Part shown: one piece after another, positions 8,098 through 16,645 of the stretch
Position numbering within the stretch: position 1 is the first letter of the stretch
Layout: the number at the start of each line of letters is the position of its first letter
Assembly: GCF_013409995.1 (NCBI RefSeq)
Contig: NZ_JACCBX010000013.1
Coordinates: forward strand, 1-64,000
Reading direction: 5' to 3'
Length of the DNA stretch: 64,000 nt
DNA from: Neobacillus driksii
GTDB lineage: Bacteria; Bacillota; Bacilli; Bacillales; Cytobacillaceae
The notes under the pieces: generated by a model
The model's database searches: none
Told to the model about the DNA's origin: nothing
What the model saw: the letters and a program-made list of their open reading frames with translations, nothing else
Translations under genes and position numbers: made by a program

Positions 8098-9435
8098 CTA
8101 TGCGATATTTTTATCGTTTACTATTTTTTTGTTATTGCCATATTTTAAAGGAACAAATGAAAACGCAAGAGCCGCTATAATGCCTGGTATAGCAAATGAA
8201 AGAAAATTCATTTGCGCTGATAGATTAAGAGATACTAGAATGCCTCCAAAAGTTGGCCCTATTATTCCTCCAATTCTTCCAATTCCCGAAGCAAACCCTA
8301 TAGCAGTGGAGCGCATTAATGAAGGATAGTATTGTGATACAAAGGAGTAGGAAATGTTTTGAGCCCCCATCGTACATGCACCAGTAATAAAAACCAATAA
8401 ATATAAAATCACCATGTTATTTTTAAAGCCAAGAAGCGTTAAGGATACAGCCGACATAATAAACATCGGAACGAGTACTTTTTTTACCCCGAATTTATCA
8501 GCAAGACCTCCAAGGACTAAGGTTCCAATAATAGCACCGACATTTAAAACAATCATAAAGCTCAAACTGGAACCAAGAGGATAGCCGGCACTGAACATTA
8601 AATTAGGAAGCCAAGTACTTACCCCATTAATCATGAGCAAGCACATGAAAAAGGCAATCCAGATCATTAGAGTACCTAGTGCATGATTATTTCTAAACAG
8701 TGCAAGTACAGGAGAACCAGGATCTTCTTTACCTGTAGTTGTTACGAACTCCGTATCTGTAGTTAAGGAAACCTTGTCATTAACCTTTGAAAGAACAATA
8801 TGCAGTTCTTTTGTGCGACCTTTCACCAAAAGCATGGCAGGTGAATCATGGAAGTACCTTACCATAAAAGGAATGAGTAAAAGTGGAATCGCTGCTACCC
8901 AGTAAACACTTGTCCACCCCATGAGCGGAATAAAGTAAATACCTATTAGACCTGCTAAAATGCCCCCGACCGAAAAGGCACACATTACGATTGACACCAT
9001 TGTATTATGCAGGTGTTTCGGTGAGTAATCTGTTAGTAAAGCAATCACGTTTGGCAAAACCCCCCCGATCCCTACCCCAGCAATAAACCGGAAGAATGAA
9101 AACGGTGTTGGACCAGGTGCAAAGGCACATAAAAACGTAAATATACTAAACAAGACAACACTTAAAATAAGGATGTTTTTTCTTCCAAATTTGTCAGCCA
9201 AAACACCAAAGAAGATTGCCCCTAACATCATCCCGAAAAATCCGTAACTGCCAATGGCTCCTGCTTGAACAGGGGATATAGACCATTCCTTCATCAGGAT
9301 AGGGATTACTGAACCATATATAACTAAATCGAACATATCAAAAACAATAATTAAGCAACAACAAATCAGTAATCCAACATGAAAGCGGTTAAATTTACCT
9401 TCATTCACAACGTCGGTAATGTTTATTTTTGACAT
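8098..9435 (-). CDS. MFS transporter, aromatic acid:H+ symporter family
   Basis: 445 residues with twelve predicted helices. The first helix carries FDMFDLVIYG, the acidic signature typical of the AAHS family (PcaK, BenK, MhpT), followed by LADKFGRKNI and later LADKFGVKKV, the two MFS loop motifs. The start follows GGGGGGAG. The next gene downstream is the FAD aromatic hydroxylase, so uptake of an aromatic carboxylate is the natural inference. The exact substrate cannot be read from sequence. Confidence 0.9.
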   Translation of the reverse strand: MSKINITDVVNEGKFNRFHVGLLICCCLIIVFDMFDLVIYGSVIPILMKEWSISPVQAGAIGSYGFFGMMLGAIFFGVLADKFGRKNILILSVVLFSIFTFLCAFAPGPTPFSFFRFIAGVGIGGVLPNVIALLTDYSPKHLHNTMVSIVMCAFSVGGILAGLIGIYFIPLMGWTSVYWVAAIPLLLIPFMVRYFHDSPAMLLVKGRTKELHIVLSKVNDKVSLTTDTEFVTTTGKEDPGSPVLALFRNNHALGTLMIWIAFFMCLLMINGVSTWLPNLMFSAGYPLGSSLSFMIVLNVGAIIGTLVLGGLADKFGVKKVLVPMFIMSAVSLTLLGFKNNMVILYLLVFITGACTMGAQNISYSFVSQYYPSLMRSTAIGFASGIGRIGGIIGPTFGGILVSLNLSAQMNFLSFAIPGIIAALAFSFVPLKYGNNKKIVNDKNIA

Positions 9436-9486
9436 CCTGCTCCCCCCTGTCGTTTATAATGGATACACGCTCATCAATGATCTATT

Positions 9487-10242
9487 TTATCGATTTACTG
9501 TGAAAGAAAACTTATAGTCATCCGCTCTATGAACAGCCTTTCTCCAGCCTATAATTCTATCATTACGCGTGTACAGCTTTGTCTCTATTACGAGAACTGG
9601 GTCTTCGTTTTTGATACCTAAAAACTCTGACTCCATACTGGTCGCACTTGACGCACAGATTTGATGATCACCACGCGAGATGAAAATGCCTTGGTCTCTC
9701 TCGAGAAGCATGAATACACTGTCCACCTGCTCAATCTCCCGTTTACTCGGTTGGAAATCCTCTGAAACATACAAATAGGTCTGCGTCCATACCAGTGGTT
9801 TCCCTTGGAGGAAGATTAAACGGGAGAGTATTAGGAGCTTATCACTCGGCATAACCCCCAGAATTGTGCATAGTCTTTCTGTTGATAACACACTATCCAC
9901 ACTTAATATTTTCGAAGTGCATTCTAAACCTTGATCACGAAGGAATCGAACCAGTCCTCCTAACTCTAAGCCTGGGGGTCTTACCGGAAGTTCCTGAACG
10001 GGGAAGGTTCCCATCGCCCGCTCTCGATAAACGTACCCTTCATCTACTAGCTCCTTCAGTGCCTGACGAATAGGTGCCCTGCTAACGTGAAAGCGTTCAA
10101 CTAGTTCATGCTCAGTACTAATAGGGCGACTAGTATCACCGGCAGCAGCCTGTATCTCACTAATCAATATTTCTTTGATTTGTTTATAAAGCGGCACCGA
10201 AGAGCTGCGATTAATGGTAGGTTTTGCAACGTGCGCAATCAT
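9487..10242 (-). CDS. GntR-family regulator, HutC subfamily
   Basis: 251 residues: an N-terminal GntR winged helix (about 15-80, with ISTEHELVERFHVSRAPIRQ as the recognition region) and a C-terminal UTRA-type effector domain (about 95-245). Its ATG overlaps the TGA of the CoA-transferase B gene (ATGA), so the two are translationally coupled. Being inside the operon, it probably responds to a pathway metabolite and controls part of the cluster. The operator was not identified. Confidence 0.92.
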   Translation of the reverse strand: MIAHVAKPTINRSSSVPLYKQIKEILISEIQAAAGDTSRPISTEHELVERFHVSRAPIRQALKELVDEGYVYRERAMGTFPVQELPVRPPGLELGGLVRFLRDQGLECTSKILSVDSVLSTERLCTILGVMPSDKLLILSRLIFLQGKPLVWTQTYLYVSEDFQPSKREIEQVDSVFMLLERDQGIFISRGDHQICASSATSMESEFLGIKNEDPVLVIETKLYTRNDRIIGWRKAVHRADDYKFSFTVNR

Positions 10243-10925
10243 TGTTGTAAAATGTCTTCTTGAGCAAGCCCAGTCGCATGAATCTTAAGCGGAGCTGCCG
10301 TACGCTCCTGCAGGTATTCAAATGTAACACCTGGTGCAAGTTCATGGACAACAAGGCCCTCTTCTGTTACATAAATCACGGCAAGGTCTGTATAGATGCG
10401 ATCTACACACCGCGGTGCAGTCAATGGATACGTGCATTCTTCTACGATTTTCGGGTTTCCCTTACTCGTATGTTGCATACAAAGGAAGATACGTTTGGCT
10501 CCAACCGTTAAATCCATTGCGCCTCCAACACGTCCTAGAGGATCATTCGGAACCTTCCAACTAGCTAGATCACCTTCTATTGATACTTGGAATGCGCCAA
10601 GTACTGCCGCATCAAGGTGACCGCCACGAATCATCGCAAATGAGTCTGATTGTGAGAAGAAGCTTCCGCCCGGTTTTAATGTGATTGGTTCTTTCCCTGC
10701 ATTTACAAGGTCCATATCCTCTTGACCTGGTTCTGGTTTTGGACCTAATCCAAGGAGACCATTTTCACTATGGAGAATAATTTCACGGCCTTCCGGTATC
10801 ACATCAGCAACAAGTGTCGGAATTCCAATACCGAGATTTACGAACCATCCATCTTCTAAGTCTTGGGCTACTCGAGAAGCTAATTCAATCTTTGACCATC
10901 CAACCTTCTGTTGATCTTTAACCAT
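10239..10925 (-). CDS. CoA-transferase subunit B
   Basis: 228 residues, the beta subunit of a class I CoA transferase (SCOT, PcaJ, AtoA type). The SENGLLG motif with E54 is the catalytic glutamate that forms the enzyme-CoA thioester. GIGIPTLVAD and the glycine-rich GGSFF..SDSFAMIRGG stretch are typical. It overlaps subunit A by eight bases upstream and the GntR gene by four downstream. Together the subunits move CoA from a donor such as succinyl-CoA to an organic acid. Whether that acid is 3-oxoadipate-like or another keto acid is not determinable here. Confidence 0.93.
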   Translation of the reverse strand: MVKDQQKVGWSKIELASRVAQDLEDGWFVNLGIGIPTLVADVIPEGREIILHSENGLLGLGPKPEPGQEDMDLVNAGKEPITLKPGGSFFSQSDSFAMIRGGHLDAAVLGAFQVSIEGDLASWKVPNDPLGRVGGAMDLTVGAKRIFLCMQHTSKGNPKIVEECTYPLTAPRCVDRIYTDLAVIYVTEEGLVVHELAPGVTFEYLQERTAAPLKIHATGLAQEDILQQ

Positions 10926-11613
10926 TTACTAACACCCTCCCTTCACACTCGGCTTCCAATTTTACTAAACGATGTACATAGACGCTCTGAGTAGCAATGT
11001 TCTCTGGGTCTAATTCTCCGACCTCAACGATTTCATCTACCTCAGCAATAGTAATTTTCGCAGCCGTTGCCATTACCGGGTTAAAATTACGCTGTGTTTT
11101 ATTGTAAACAAGATTTCCCCAGCGATCGGCTCGGTAGCCCTTGATAAAAGCGTAGTCACCAATGATCGCTTGCTCTAAGACGTGCAAACGGCCATTGTAC
11201 ATACGTGTTTCCTTGCCTTCGCCAAGTTCAGTGTGCGCTGCCGTTGGTGTAAAAAAGGCCGGAATCCCTGCGCCACCTGCTCTGATACGCTCTGCTAATG
11301 TTCCTTGTGGAGAAATTTCTAACTTGATGGTGCCATTCTGAAAACGGGCAATTAAATCGTCAGCATGTGGACCAACAGGGAAAGAGCAGATAATTTTCTT
11401 TACTTGGTTGTTGCTGATTAATGCCGCTACACCATCGCTAACAGCACCAATATTATTTGATACAACTGTAAGGTCCTTAGCTCCTTGATCAACGAGAGCT
11501 GCAATTAGATGTGACGGTAGTCCGCTTCCCCCGAATCCTCCGACAAGCAGCGTTGCTCCATCATGTATGTCAGCCACTGCCTTAGCTGTATTTTCAAACC
11601 TTTTCTGAATCAT
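10918..11613 (-). CDS. CoA-transferase subunit A
   Basis: 231 residues, the alpha subunit partner of the gene that follows. The GGFGGSGLP glycine motif near residue 24 and the VSNNIG, GPHADD and ERIRAGGAGIP segments are those of the SCOT/PcaI alpha family. The ATG at 11613 is preferred: AGGAGG lies ten bases before it, whereas the upstream in-frame ATG at 11634 has the ribosome site inside the would-be coding region. The stop overlaps the start of subunit B. Confidence 0.93.
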   Translation of the reverse strand: MIQKRFENTAKAVADIHDGATLLVGGFGGSGLPSHLIAALVDQGAKDLTVVSNNIGAVSDGVAALISNNQVKKIICSFPVGPHADDLIARFQNGTIKLEISPQGTLAERIRAGGAGIPAFFTPTAAHTELGEGKETRMYNGRLHVLEQAIIGDYAFIKGYRADRWGNLVYNKTQRNFNPVMATAAKITIAEVDEIVEVGELDPENIATQSVYVHRLVKLEAECEGRVLVNG

Positions 11614-11630
11614 TTTCGATTTTCCTCCTC

Positions 11631-12581
11631 TCAATTAATCTCCGAACCTATAAGTTCTTCTTGGTAAGCATTCATCGTAACAAAGAACGCGCATGGTAAG
11701 TGCCGTGGATCACCTGTATAGCCAATCTCTTCTGCGATCGAACCAAACGGTCCATATAGTTCATGCTGTTCAGTGGGTTGTCTATTTGTTAAATGGCTTC
11801 TTACTAAATCTCTTAATGTAGCATCCATATCAAGACTAGCTTGTAATACCGCTGGAACTTCCTCACCTTCAATTTGTGCACTTTGCATTTGACCATCTTT
11901 ATTGCGGACAGGATGACCTAAAAATAAACGGCTAGGACGAACCTCTTCCAATAAACGTTTTATACTCTTACGATAAGAGCGTGAGTTTTCAATCGTTGGC
12001 ATGCCGCTTAACCCGCCATACATTTGAACAGCATCGGCTGCGAATGCCCAATTTAAGCCTTTCAATACAAAGGTTACTGAACCAATTGAATGCCCTGGTG
12101 TTTCGATCACTTTTAACGTGATTTCACCTCCAAGGTGGATGGAATCTCCGTCCACAACCTCCAAGTCCGGTTCGATTGTACCTCCAATGTCTGCTGTTAG
12201 CATGGAAATATGTTTCTCTTGAATAGCTGAATCCATGATGTATTTTCCTTGCAGCGACTTGTAATCAACGATTTGTTCATATTTATCACGCAATAATCGG
12301 GCTTCTTTTTTAGGAATAACAACTTTTGCATTACGTCCTGTTTTTTCCCATACTGCATAAGCTCCGCCGAGATGATCCACATGACCGTGCGTAAGTAAGA
12401 TCCAACGGATATCTTCTATGCGAATACCATGTTGTGCTAAGGTTGGCTCTATATCTTGGCTAGCCGAAATACTAACACCAGTATCAATAATCGCTGGTTC
12501 TGGTGCGTCCACATAATAGGCAAATGCGGAAATTGGTCCAAATTTACATTCAATTGGTATCACACGTACTGGACTTGTCAT
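11631..12581 (-). CDS. Metallo-beta-lactamase-fold hydrolase
   Basis: 316 residues. An intact MBL motif HGHVDHLGG (about residues 65-73), IIDTGVS at the N-terminus, the GHSIGSV histidine (near 163) and LGHPVRN at the C-terminal side give a full dinuclear metal site. No signal peptide. The start follows AGGGGTGA. It lies between the CocE-type hydrolase and the CoA transferase, tightly spaced, so it probably hydrolyses a thioester, lactone or ester intermediate. Family members include glyoxalase II-like thioesterases and lactonases; a specific role cannot be assigned. Confidence 0.9.
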   Translation of the reverse strand: MTSPVRVIPIECKFGPISAFAYYVDAPEPAIIDTGVSISASQDIEPTLAQHGIRIEDIRWILLTHGHVDHLGGAYAVWEKTGRNAKVVIPKKEARLLRDKYEQIVDYKSLQGKYIMDSAIQEKHISMLTADIGGTIEPDLEVVDGDSIHLGGEITLKVIETPGHSIGSVTFVLKGLNWAFAADAVQMYGGLSGMPTIENSRSYRKSIKRLLEEVRPSRLFLGHPVRNKDGQMQSAQIEGEEVPAVLQASLDMDATLRDLVRSHLTNRQPTEQHELYGPFGSIAEEIGYTGDPRHLPCAFFVTMNAYQEELIGSEIN

Positions 12582-12597
12582 TTAGTTCACCCCTATG

Positions 12598-14295
12598 CTA
12601 CTTATTAGTAATGTCAAACTGTTTAGGGATTACTGGCAGCACTAAACATGATGGGTGATCAGCGTCACGATAGATTTTGTGTGTTGTTGCACGACCACTT
12701 GGTAAGTGATAACTGTCTGGCGGTAATAATTTTGCATCCTCCCCATCAAGTGGTTCATTACATGCAAGGTCTAATTCAATTCGGTGTCCTGCTTTAATTA
12801 AGAAGGAGAATGGATATAAGCGAATTGCGTACTCGTTAATTTCACCGGGCGTTACTGGTACCACACGGTTATGTGGATGCCATGGCTCACCGTAGGTTGA
12901 TTTTTCTTCATTTAATTCACGATGAGAAGCTTTTAAATACCCTGATGTCATTAATGTCCGTTTGCCGCTTGGGTCTACATCATAAAGCTTGGCAATGAAG
13001 TTTGTATCATCTGTATCGATTTCTGCATGAATATATAAAGCCCCTGTACCTGTCATTTCTACAGGCTCTAGAAATTTATCACTTGTCCATTTAATCTTTT
13101 CTGATGTTGTTGTAACGGTTAATGGTGCTTGGTAGAAGCCATCCGGATGTGCGTATTCAGATGTTAACGGCTCTCTCTTCTCGCTTATTTTGTGGCGAGG
13201 AAGTAAGTAGAAAGCTTTCTTTTCTTCAAATGGCAATGGCCAGTGATTTTCTTTGCGCCATTTGTAAGAACCTTCTACAGAGAACTGAACGGTCGGTTCA
13301 TCCATAATGCCATTATCGATGCCCTTTAACCAGTAATCATACCAGCGGAACATTTCGTCATGACTTTCGTGGAAGGGACGCTCTAACATCGGCGGAAGTG
13401 CTTGAATATCGAGCTTTTTGATTCCTGATACTTTATGGAAGCATTCGATTGTACCTTCAACGTTCCAGCCGCGTCCCCATTTTGCTTGGAAGTATGTTGG
13501 GATTTGAACCTTGTGTGCCACTTCAATAGCACTGTCTTTTTGCCAGAATGGGCCATCAAGTGGATTTAATAAGTAATCCATCCATAATTCGTGACGGTCT
13601 TGATAATGTAAAAGGTGAACAAAATCTGACCAATGTGCAATATCTGGGTCGTTTAATCGTTCTAGTGTTTTTTCTTTAATCTCTTCTGGTGTGAACACTT
13701 TCGATGTCTTACTTGCTACATTATTGAACGCGTTACCACTGTCACCGCCGCGTCCTTCACGAGAAGCACGAGGCATCAGCCACATGATACCGCCATGATA
13801 GCAAAGTTCATAAAGGTCGAAGTGACCGCCGTTCGCAAAGATTGCTTTTAAGTGTGGCGGCTGCTCCGCTGCACCTAAGATTTGAACCGATGCAAAGTAT
13901 GAAATCCCGATCATCCCGATGTTACCATCGCACCAATCTTGCTCGGCCATCCATTCAACAAGGTCATAGATATCTTTACCGTCTCCATGACCACCCGAAT
14001 TGTAGTTACCGCACATTTGACCTTCAGAGTGACCTGTACCCCGTACGTCCGCAATAATATGAGCATAGCCACGCTCGACAACTGCACGAATATCGCCAGC
14101 CTCGATAGCACCGTTCCAAAGATGACTTGGGCGTGCTTGTGGAGGTAATGTTAACACTTGTGCTTGCAGTTCCTTACCATACGGGCTAAGTGCAAGTAAT
14201 GCTGGTACTTTTTCTACTCCATCAGGAAGGTAGATATCAGCAGCGATACGGACGCCATCACGCATTGGAATGCGTACATCCTTAATGATTCTCAT
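12598..14295 (-). CDS. CocE/NonD (X-Pro dipeptidyl-peptidase S15) family hydrolase
   Basis: 565 residues, typical for CocE/NonD esterases. The N-terminal alpha/beta-hydrolase domain includes DVRGTGHSEG and the nucleophile motif GISYFAS with S132. The C-terminal half is the jelly-roll domain of the family (about 330-560, with a VEMTGTGALYIHA-like strand). No secretion signal, so it is intracellular. Relatives cleave esters or acylases such as cocaine esterase, glutaryl-7-ACA acylase or X-Pro peptides. The start follows AGGAGCG. It is the first gene after the hairpin repeat array, 16 bases before the MBL gene. Confidence 0.92.
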   Translation of the reverse strand: MRIIKDVRIPMRDGVRIAADIYLPDGVEKVPALLALSPYGKELQAQVLTLPPQARPSHLWNGAIEAGDIRAVVERGYAHIIADVRGTGHSEGQMCGNYNSGGHGDGKDIYDLVEWMAEQDWCDGNIGMIGISYFASVQILGAAEQPPHLKAIFANGGHFDLYELCYHGGIMWLMPRASREGRGGDSGNAFNNVASKTSKVFTPEEIKEKTLERLNDPDIAHWSDFVHLLHYQDRHELWMDYLLNPLDGPFWQKDSAIEVAHKVQIPTYFQAKWGRGWNVEGTIECFHKVSGIKKLDIQALPPMLERPFHESHDEMFRWYDYWLKGIDNGIMDEPTVQFSVEGSYKWRKENHWPLPFEEKKAFYLLPRHKISEKREPLTSEYAHPDGFYQAPLTVTTTSEKIKWTSDKFLEPVEMTGTGALYIHAEIDTDDTNFIAKLYDVDPSGKRTLMTSGYLKASHRELNEEKSTYGEPWHPHNRVVPVTPGEINEYAIRLYPFSFLIKAGHRIELDLACNEPLDGEDAKLLPPDSYHLPSGRATTHKIYRDADHPSCLVLPVIPKQFDITNK

Positions 14296-14357
14296 TTTAT
14301 CCGCTCCTTTCTTTAGTCCCTCTAAGTAATTTGTTGATCTGGTAATGTTTCCTTATT

Positions 14358-15019
14358 GAGGACAAATCTATTGAACTCTCGACGAGTTTTGTCTTCAAGA
14401 CCCCTTATTGAGGACAAATCTATTGAACTCTCGACGAGTTTTGTCTTCAAGACCTCTTATTGAGGACATATCTATCGAACTCTCGACGAGTTTCGTCCTC
14501 AAGACCCCTTATTGAGGACATATCTATTGGACTCTCGACGAGTTTTGTCCTCAAGACCCCTTTTTGAGGACATATCTATTGAACTCTCGACGAGTTTTGT
14601 CTTCAAGACCTCTTATTGAGGACATATCTATCGAACTCTCGACGAGTTTTGTCCTCAAGACCCCTTATTGAGGACATATCTATTGGACTCTCGACGAGTT
14701 TTGTCCTCAAGACCCCTTTTTGAGGACATATCCACAAGACTATCAACGTGCTTTGTCCTCAAGACCCCTTATTGAGGACATATCCACAAGACTCTCAACG
14801 CGTTTTGTCCTCAAGACCCCTCATTGAGGACAAATCCACAAGACTCTCAACGCGTTTTGTCCTCAAGACCCTTTATTGAGGACAAATCCACAAACTATCA
14901 ACGCGTTTTGTCTTCAAGACCCCTCATTGAGGACAAATCCACAAGACTCTCAATGCGTTTTGTCTTCAAGACCCCTCATTGGGGACAAATCTACAAGACT
15001 CGCAATGAGTTATGTCCTC
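14358..15019. repeat. 13-unit, 52-bp hairpin minisatellite
   Basis: Thirteen tandem copies begin at 14358, 14410, 14462, 14514, 14566, 14618, 14670, 14722, 14774, 14826, 14878, 14929 and 14981. All are 52 bp except the eleventh (51) and the incomplete last. Each copy is a hairpin: TTGAGGACA at one end pairs with TGTCCTCAA (some copies TGTCTTCAA) about 25 bases later. Units 1-7 share an ACTCTCGACGAG core, units 8-13 an AGACTCTCAACGCG-like core. Units 2-4 and 5-7 form a 156-bp direct repeat differing at only two positions. The period is not a multiple of three, so it is non-coding. It starts three bases after the DUF35 stop codon. Confidence 0.97.
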
Positions 15020-15022
15020 GTA

Positions 15023-15436
15023 TCAACCTTCAACAGGTGCAAAGCATGGTATAAAAGGACCTGGATTCTCTTGATCACCGCTCTGCTTAAATACCACTCT
15101 AACCCTTTGGCTAATATGCAATGTATCTAGGTCACAATCAACGATATTTGTCATCATTCTCGGTCCTTCATCAAGTTCCACAAAGGCAATTGCATATGGA
15201 ACCCCTCGTCGCATTAAGCTATAGGTATAAATGCTGCCAGTTCCTTTTGCTTCCACCCAGCTCGTCTTATCGCTCATACAGTGCGGGCATAACACACGTG
15301 GATAATAATGATATTCGCCACAGGAATCGCACTGCTTGACGAGGAGTTTCCCTTCTGAAGCAGCCTCCCAATATTCCTTATGTTCAGGATGAATCTCAGG
15401 GATTGTCATCGTTCTTTCTTGAAATGTAGGTCCCAT
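15023..15436 (-). CDS. DUF35 zinc-ribbon/OB-fold protein, partner of thiolase-like protein
   Basis: 137 residues. The N-terminal helix (EYWEAASEGKLLV) precedes a rubredoxin-like zinc ribbon, CDSCG...CPHC (about 36-54), and an OB-fold (about 60-130). This is the acyl-CoA-associated DUF35 architecture (ChsH2, BbsA). Such proteins form complexes with the thiolase-family protein encoded beside them. Here the thiolase-like gene ends three bases upstream, so coupling is very likely. The hairpin minisatellite begins immediately after the stop codon. Confidence 0.93.
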   Translation of the reverse strand: MGPTFQERTMTIPEIHPEHKEYWEAASEGKLLVKQCDSCGEYHYYPRVLCPHCMSDKTSWVEAKGTGSIYTYSLMRRGVPYAIAFVELDEGPRMMTNIVDCDLDTLHISQRVRVVFKQSGDQENPGPFIPCFAPVEG

Positions 15437-15439
15437 TGT

Positions 15440-16603
15440 TTACACCCTCTCCATAATAAGTGTGCTGCTTCCGTGGCGGCTTGCTAATCCTCCGCCAGTA
15501 CCATGAGCTAACGCAATGTCACAATTTTCAACTTGTACTTTCTGGTGTGCCTCACCACGAAGCTGACGAACTGCTTCGATTACTTTTACGATTCCGCCAC
15601 GACTTGCCGGGTGATTGTTATTTAATCCCCCGCCATCTGTATTAATTGGCAGCTTTCCGATTCCTGAGATCAGGTTTCCATCAGCGACAAACTTTCCGCC
15701 TTCACCCTTCTTACAAAAACCTAAGTCTTCAAGCTGCATCAACACAGTTATGGTGAAACTATCATAAATGGAGGCATATTTAATATCTTGAGGTGTAACC
15801 CCAGCCTCCTCAAAAGCCCTAGGTCCTGACCAAATAGCCCCTGAATAGGTTAGGTCGGTTTTCCCTCCAAGTAATCCTTTTGGCGCTTCGCCTGCACCCA
15901 TTACTCGGACTTGCGGCCGATTCAAACTTTTAGCAATCTCAGGTCTTACGATTACCAATGCACCACCGCCGTCACTTACGACACAACAATCCAATTTATG
16001 TAATGGGTCAGCAATCATCGTAGAAGATACTACATCCTCCACTGTCACTAAATCACGGAGCATTGCATTTTGATTGTATTGTGCATGATGTGAAGCAGCC
16101 ACTTTGACCCAAGCTAACTGCTCGCTTGTCGTTCCGTATTCATACATATGGCGCATTGTAGCCATGGCATATTCATTTACAGCAGTTGGTCCAAAAGGAA
16201 GTTCAAACGGTGTATCTGGAACATTTGCACCAACTAACTTCTGTTTAACACCACTTCTTCCTTCAGAACGTGGACGACCTGCCATTGTAATCAACGCAAC
16301 ATTGCATTTACCGGCCGCGATTGCTTGTGCAGCATGTGAGACATGGGCAATGTATGACGAGCCGCCAGTGTCTGTACCATCAACATGACGTACATTGAGA
16401 CCTAAATAATCGACCATAGAAAGCACTCCACCCGGAGCGTCGCCGGCACAAAAGTATCCGTCTACATCTGCGAATGTTAATCCTGCATCTTCTAAGGCAC
16501 CTTTTGCACATTCTGCATGTAAGGCTGCCACGGATTTATCCGGAGCCTTACGTGTTGGATGTTCGAATGCCCCTGCAATATAGGCCATTCCTTTAATCGT
16601 CAT
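15440..16603 (-). CDS. Thiolase-fold protein lacking catalytic cysteines (SCP2/Ltp2-like)
   Basis: 387 residues of the lipid-transfer/SCP2-thiolase branch. The thiolase nucleophile position, normally within CxS/CAS-G, reads TDTGGSS (about 77-83), and the C-terminal cysteine loop reads AHGTGGG. Neither cysteine is present. The histidine of NHPASRGG (near 332) and the YDSFT motif (near 280) are kept. Cysteine-less members paired with a DUF35 protein (Ltp2-ChsH2) are known as retro-aldolases in steroid side-chain breakdown, whereas BbsAB is a related thiolase-type pair, so this one may cleave a beta-hydroxyacyl-CoA or act as a non-classical thiolase. The start follows GGGAGG. Confidence 0.9.
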   Translation of the reverse strand: MTIKGMAYIAGAFEHPTRKAPDKSVAALHAECAKGALEDAGLTFADVDGYFCAGDAPGGVLSMVDYLGLNVRHVDGTDTGGSSYIAHVSHAAQAIAAGKCNVALITMAGRPRSEGRSGVKQKLVGANVPDTPFELPFGPTAVNEYAMATMRHMYEYGTTSEQLAWVKVAASHHAQYNQNAMLRDLVTVEDVVSSTMIADPLHKLDCCVVSDGGGALVIVRPEIAKSLNRPQVRVMGAGEAPKGLLGGKTDLTYSGAIWSGPRAFEEAGVTPQDIKYASIYDSFTITVLMQLEDLGFCKKGEGGKFVADGNLISGIGKLPINTDGGGLNNNHPASRGGIVKVIEAVRQLRGEAHQKVQVENCDIALAHGTGGGLASRHGSSTLIMERV

Positions 16604-16645
16604 CTGACTTAACCTCCCGTTGATACGCTTTAAAGTTTTTATCTC

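Noticed and set aside
14358..15019. Array could be a CRISPR
   Set aside because: Units are contiguous 52-bp repeats without unique spacers, and no cas genes lie nearby; it is a minisatellite.
14824..15130. Open frames inside the 52-bp repeats
   Set aside because: The period is not divisible by three, so frames exist only by chance over a few units, and there is no ribosome site.
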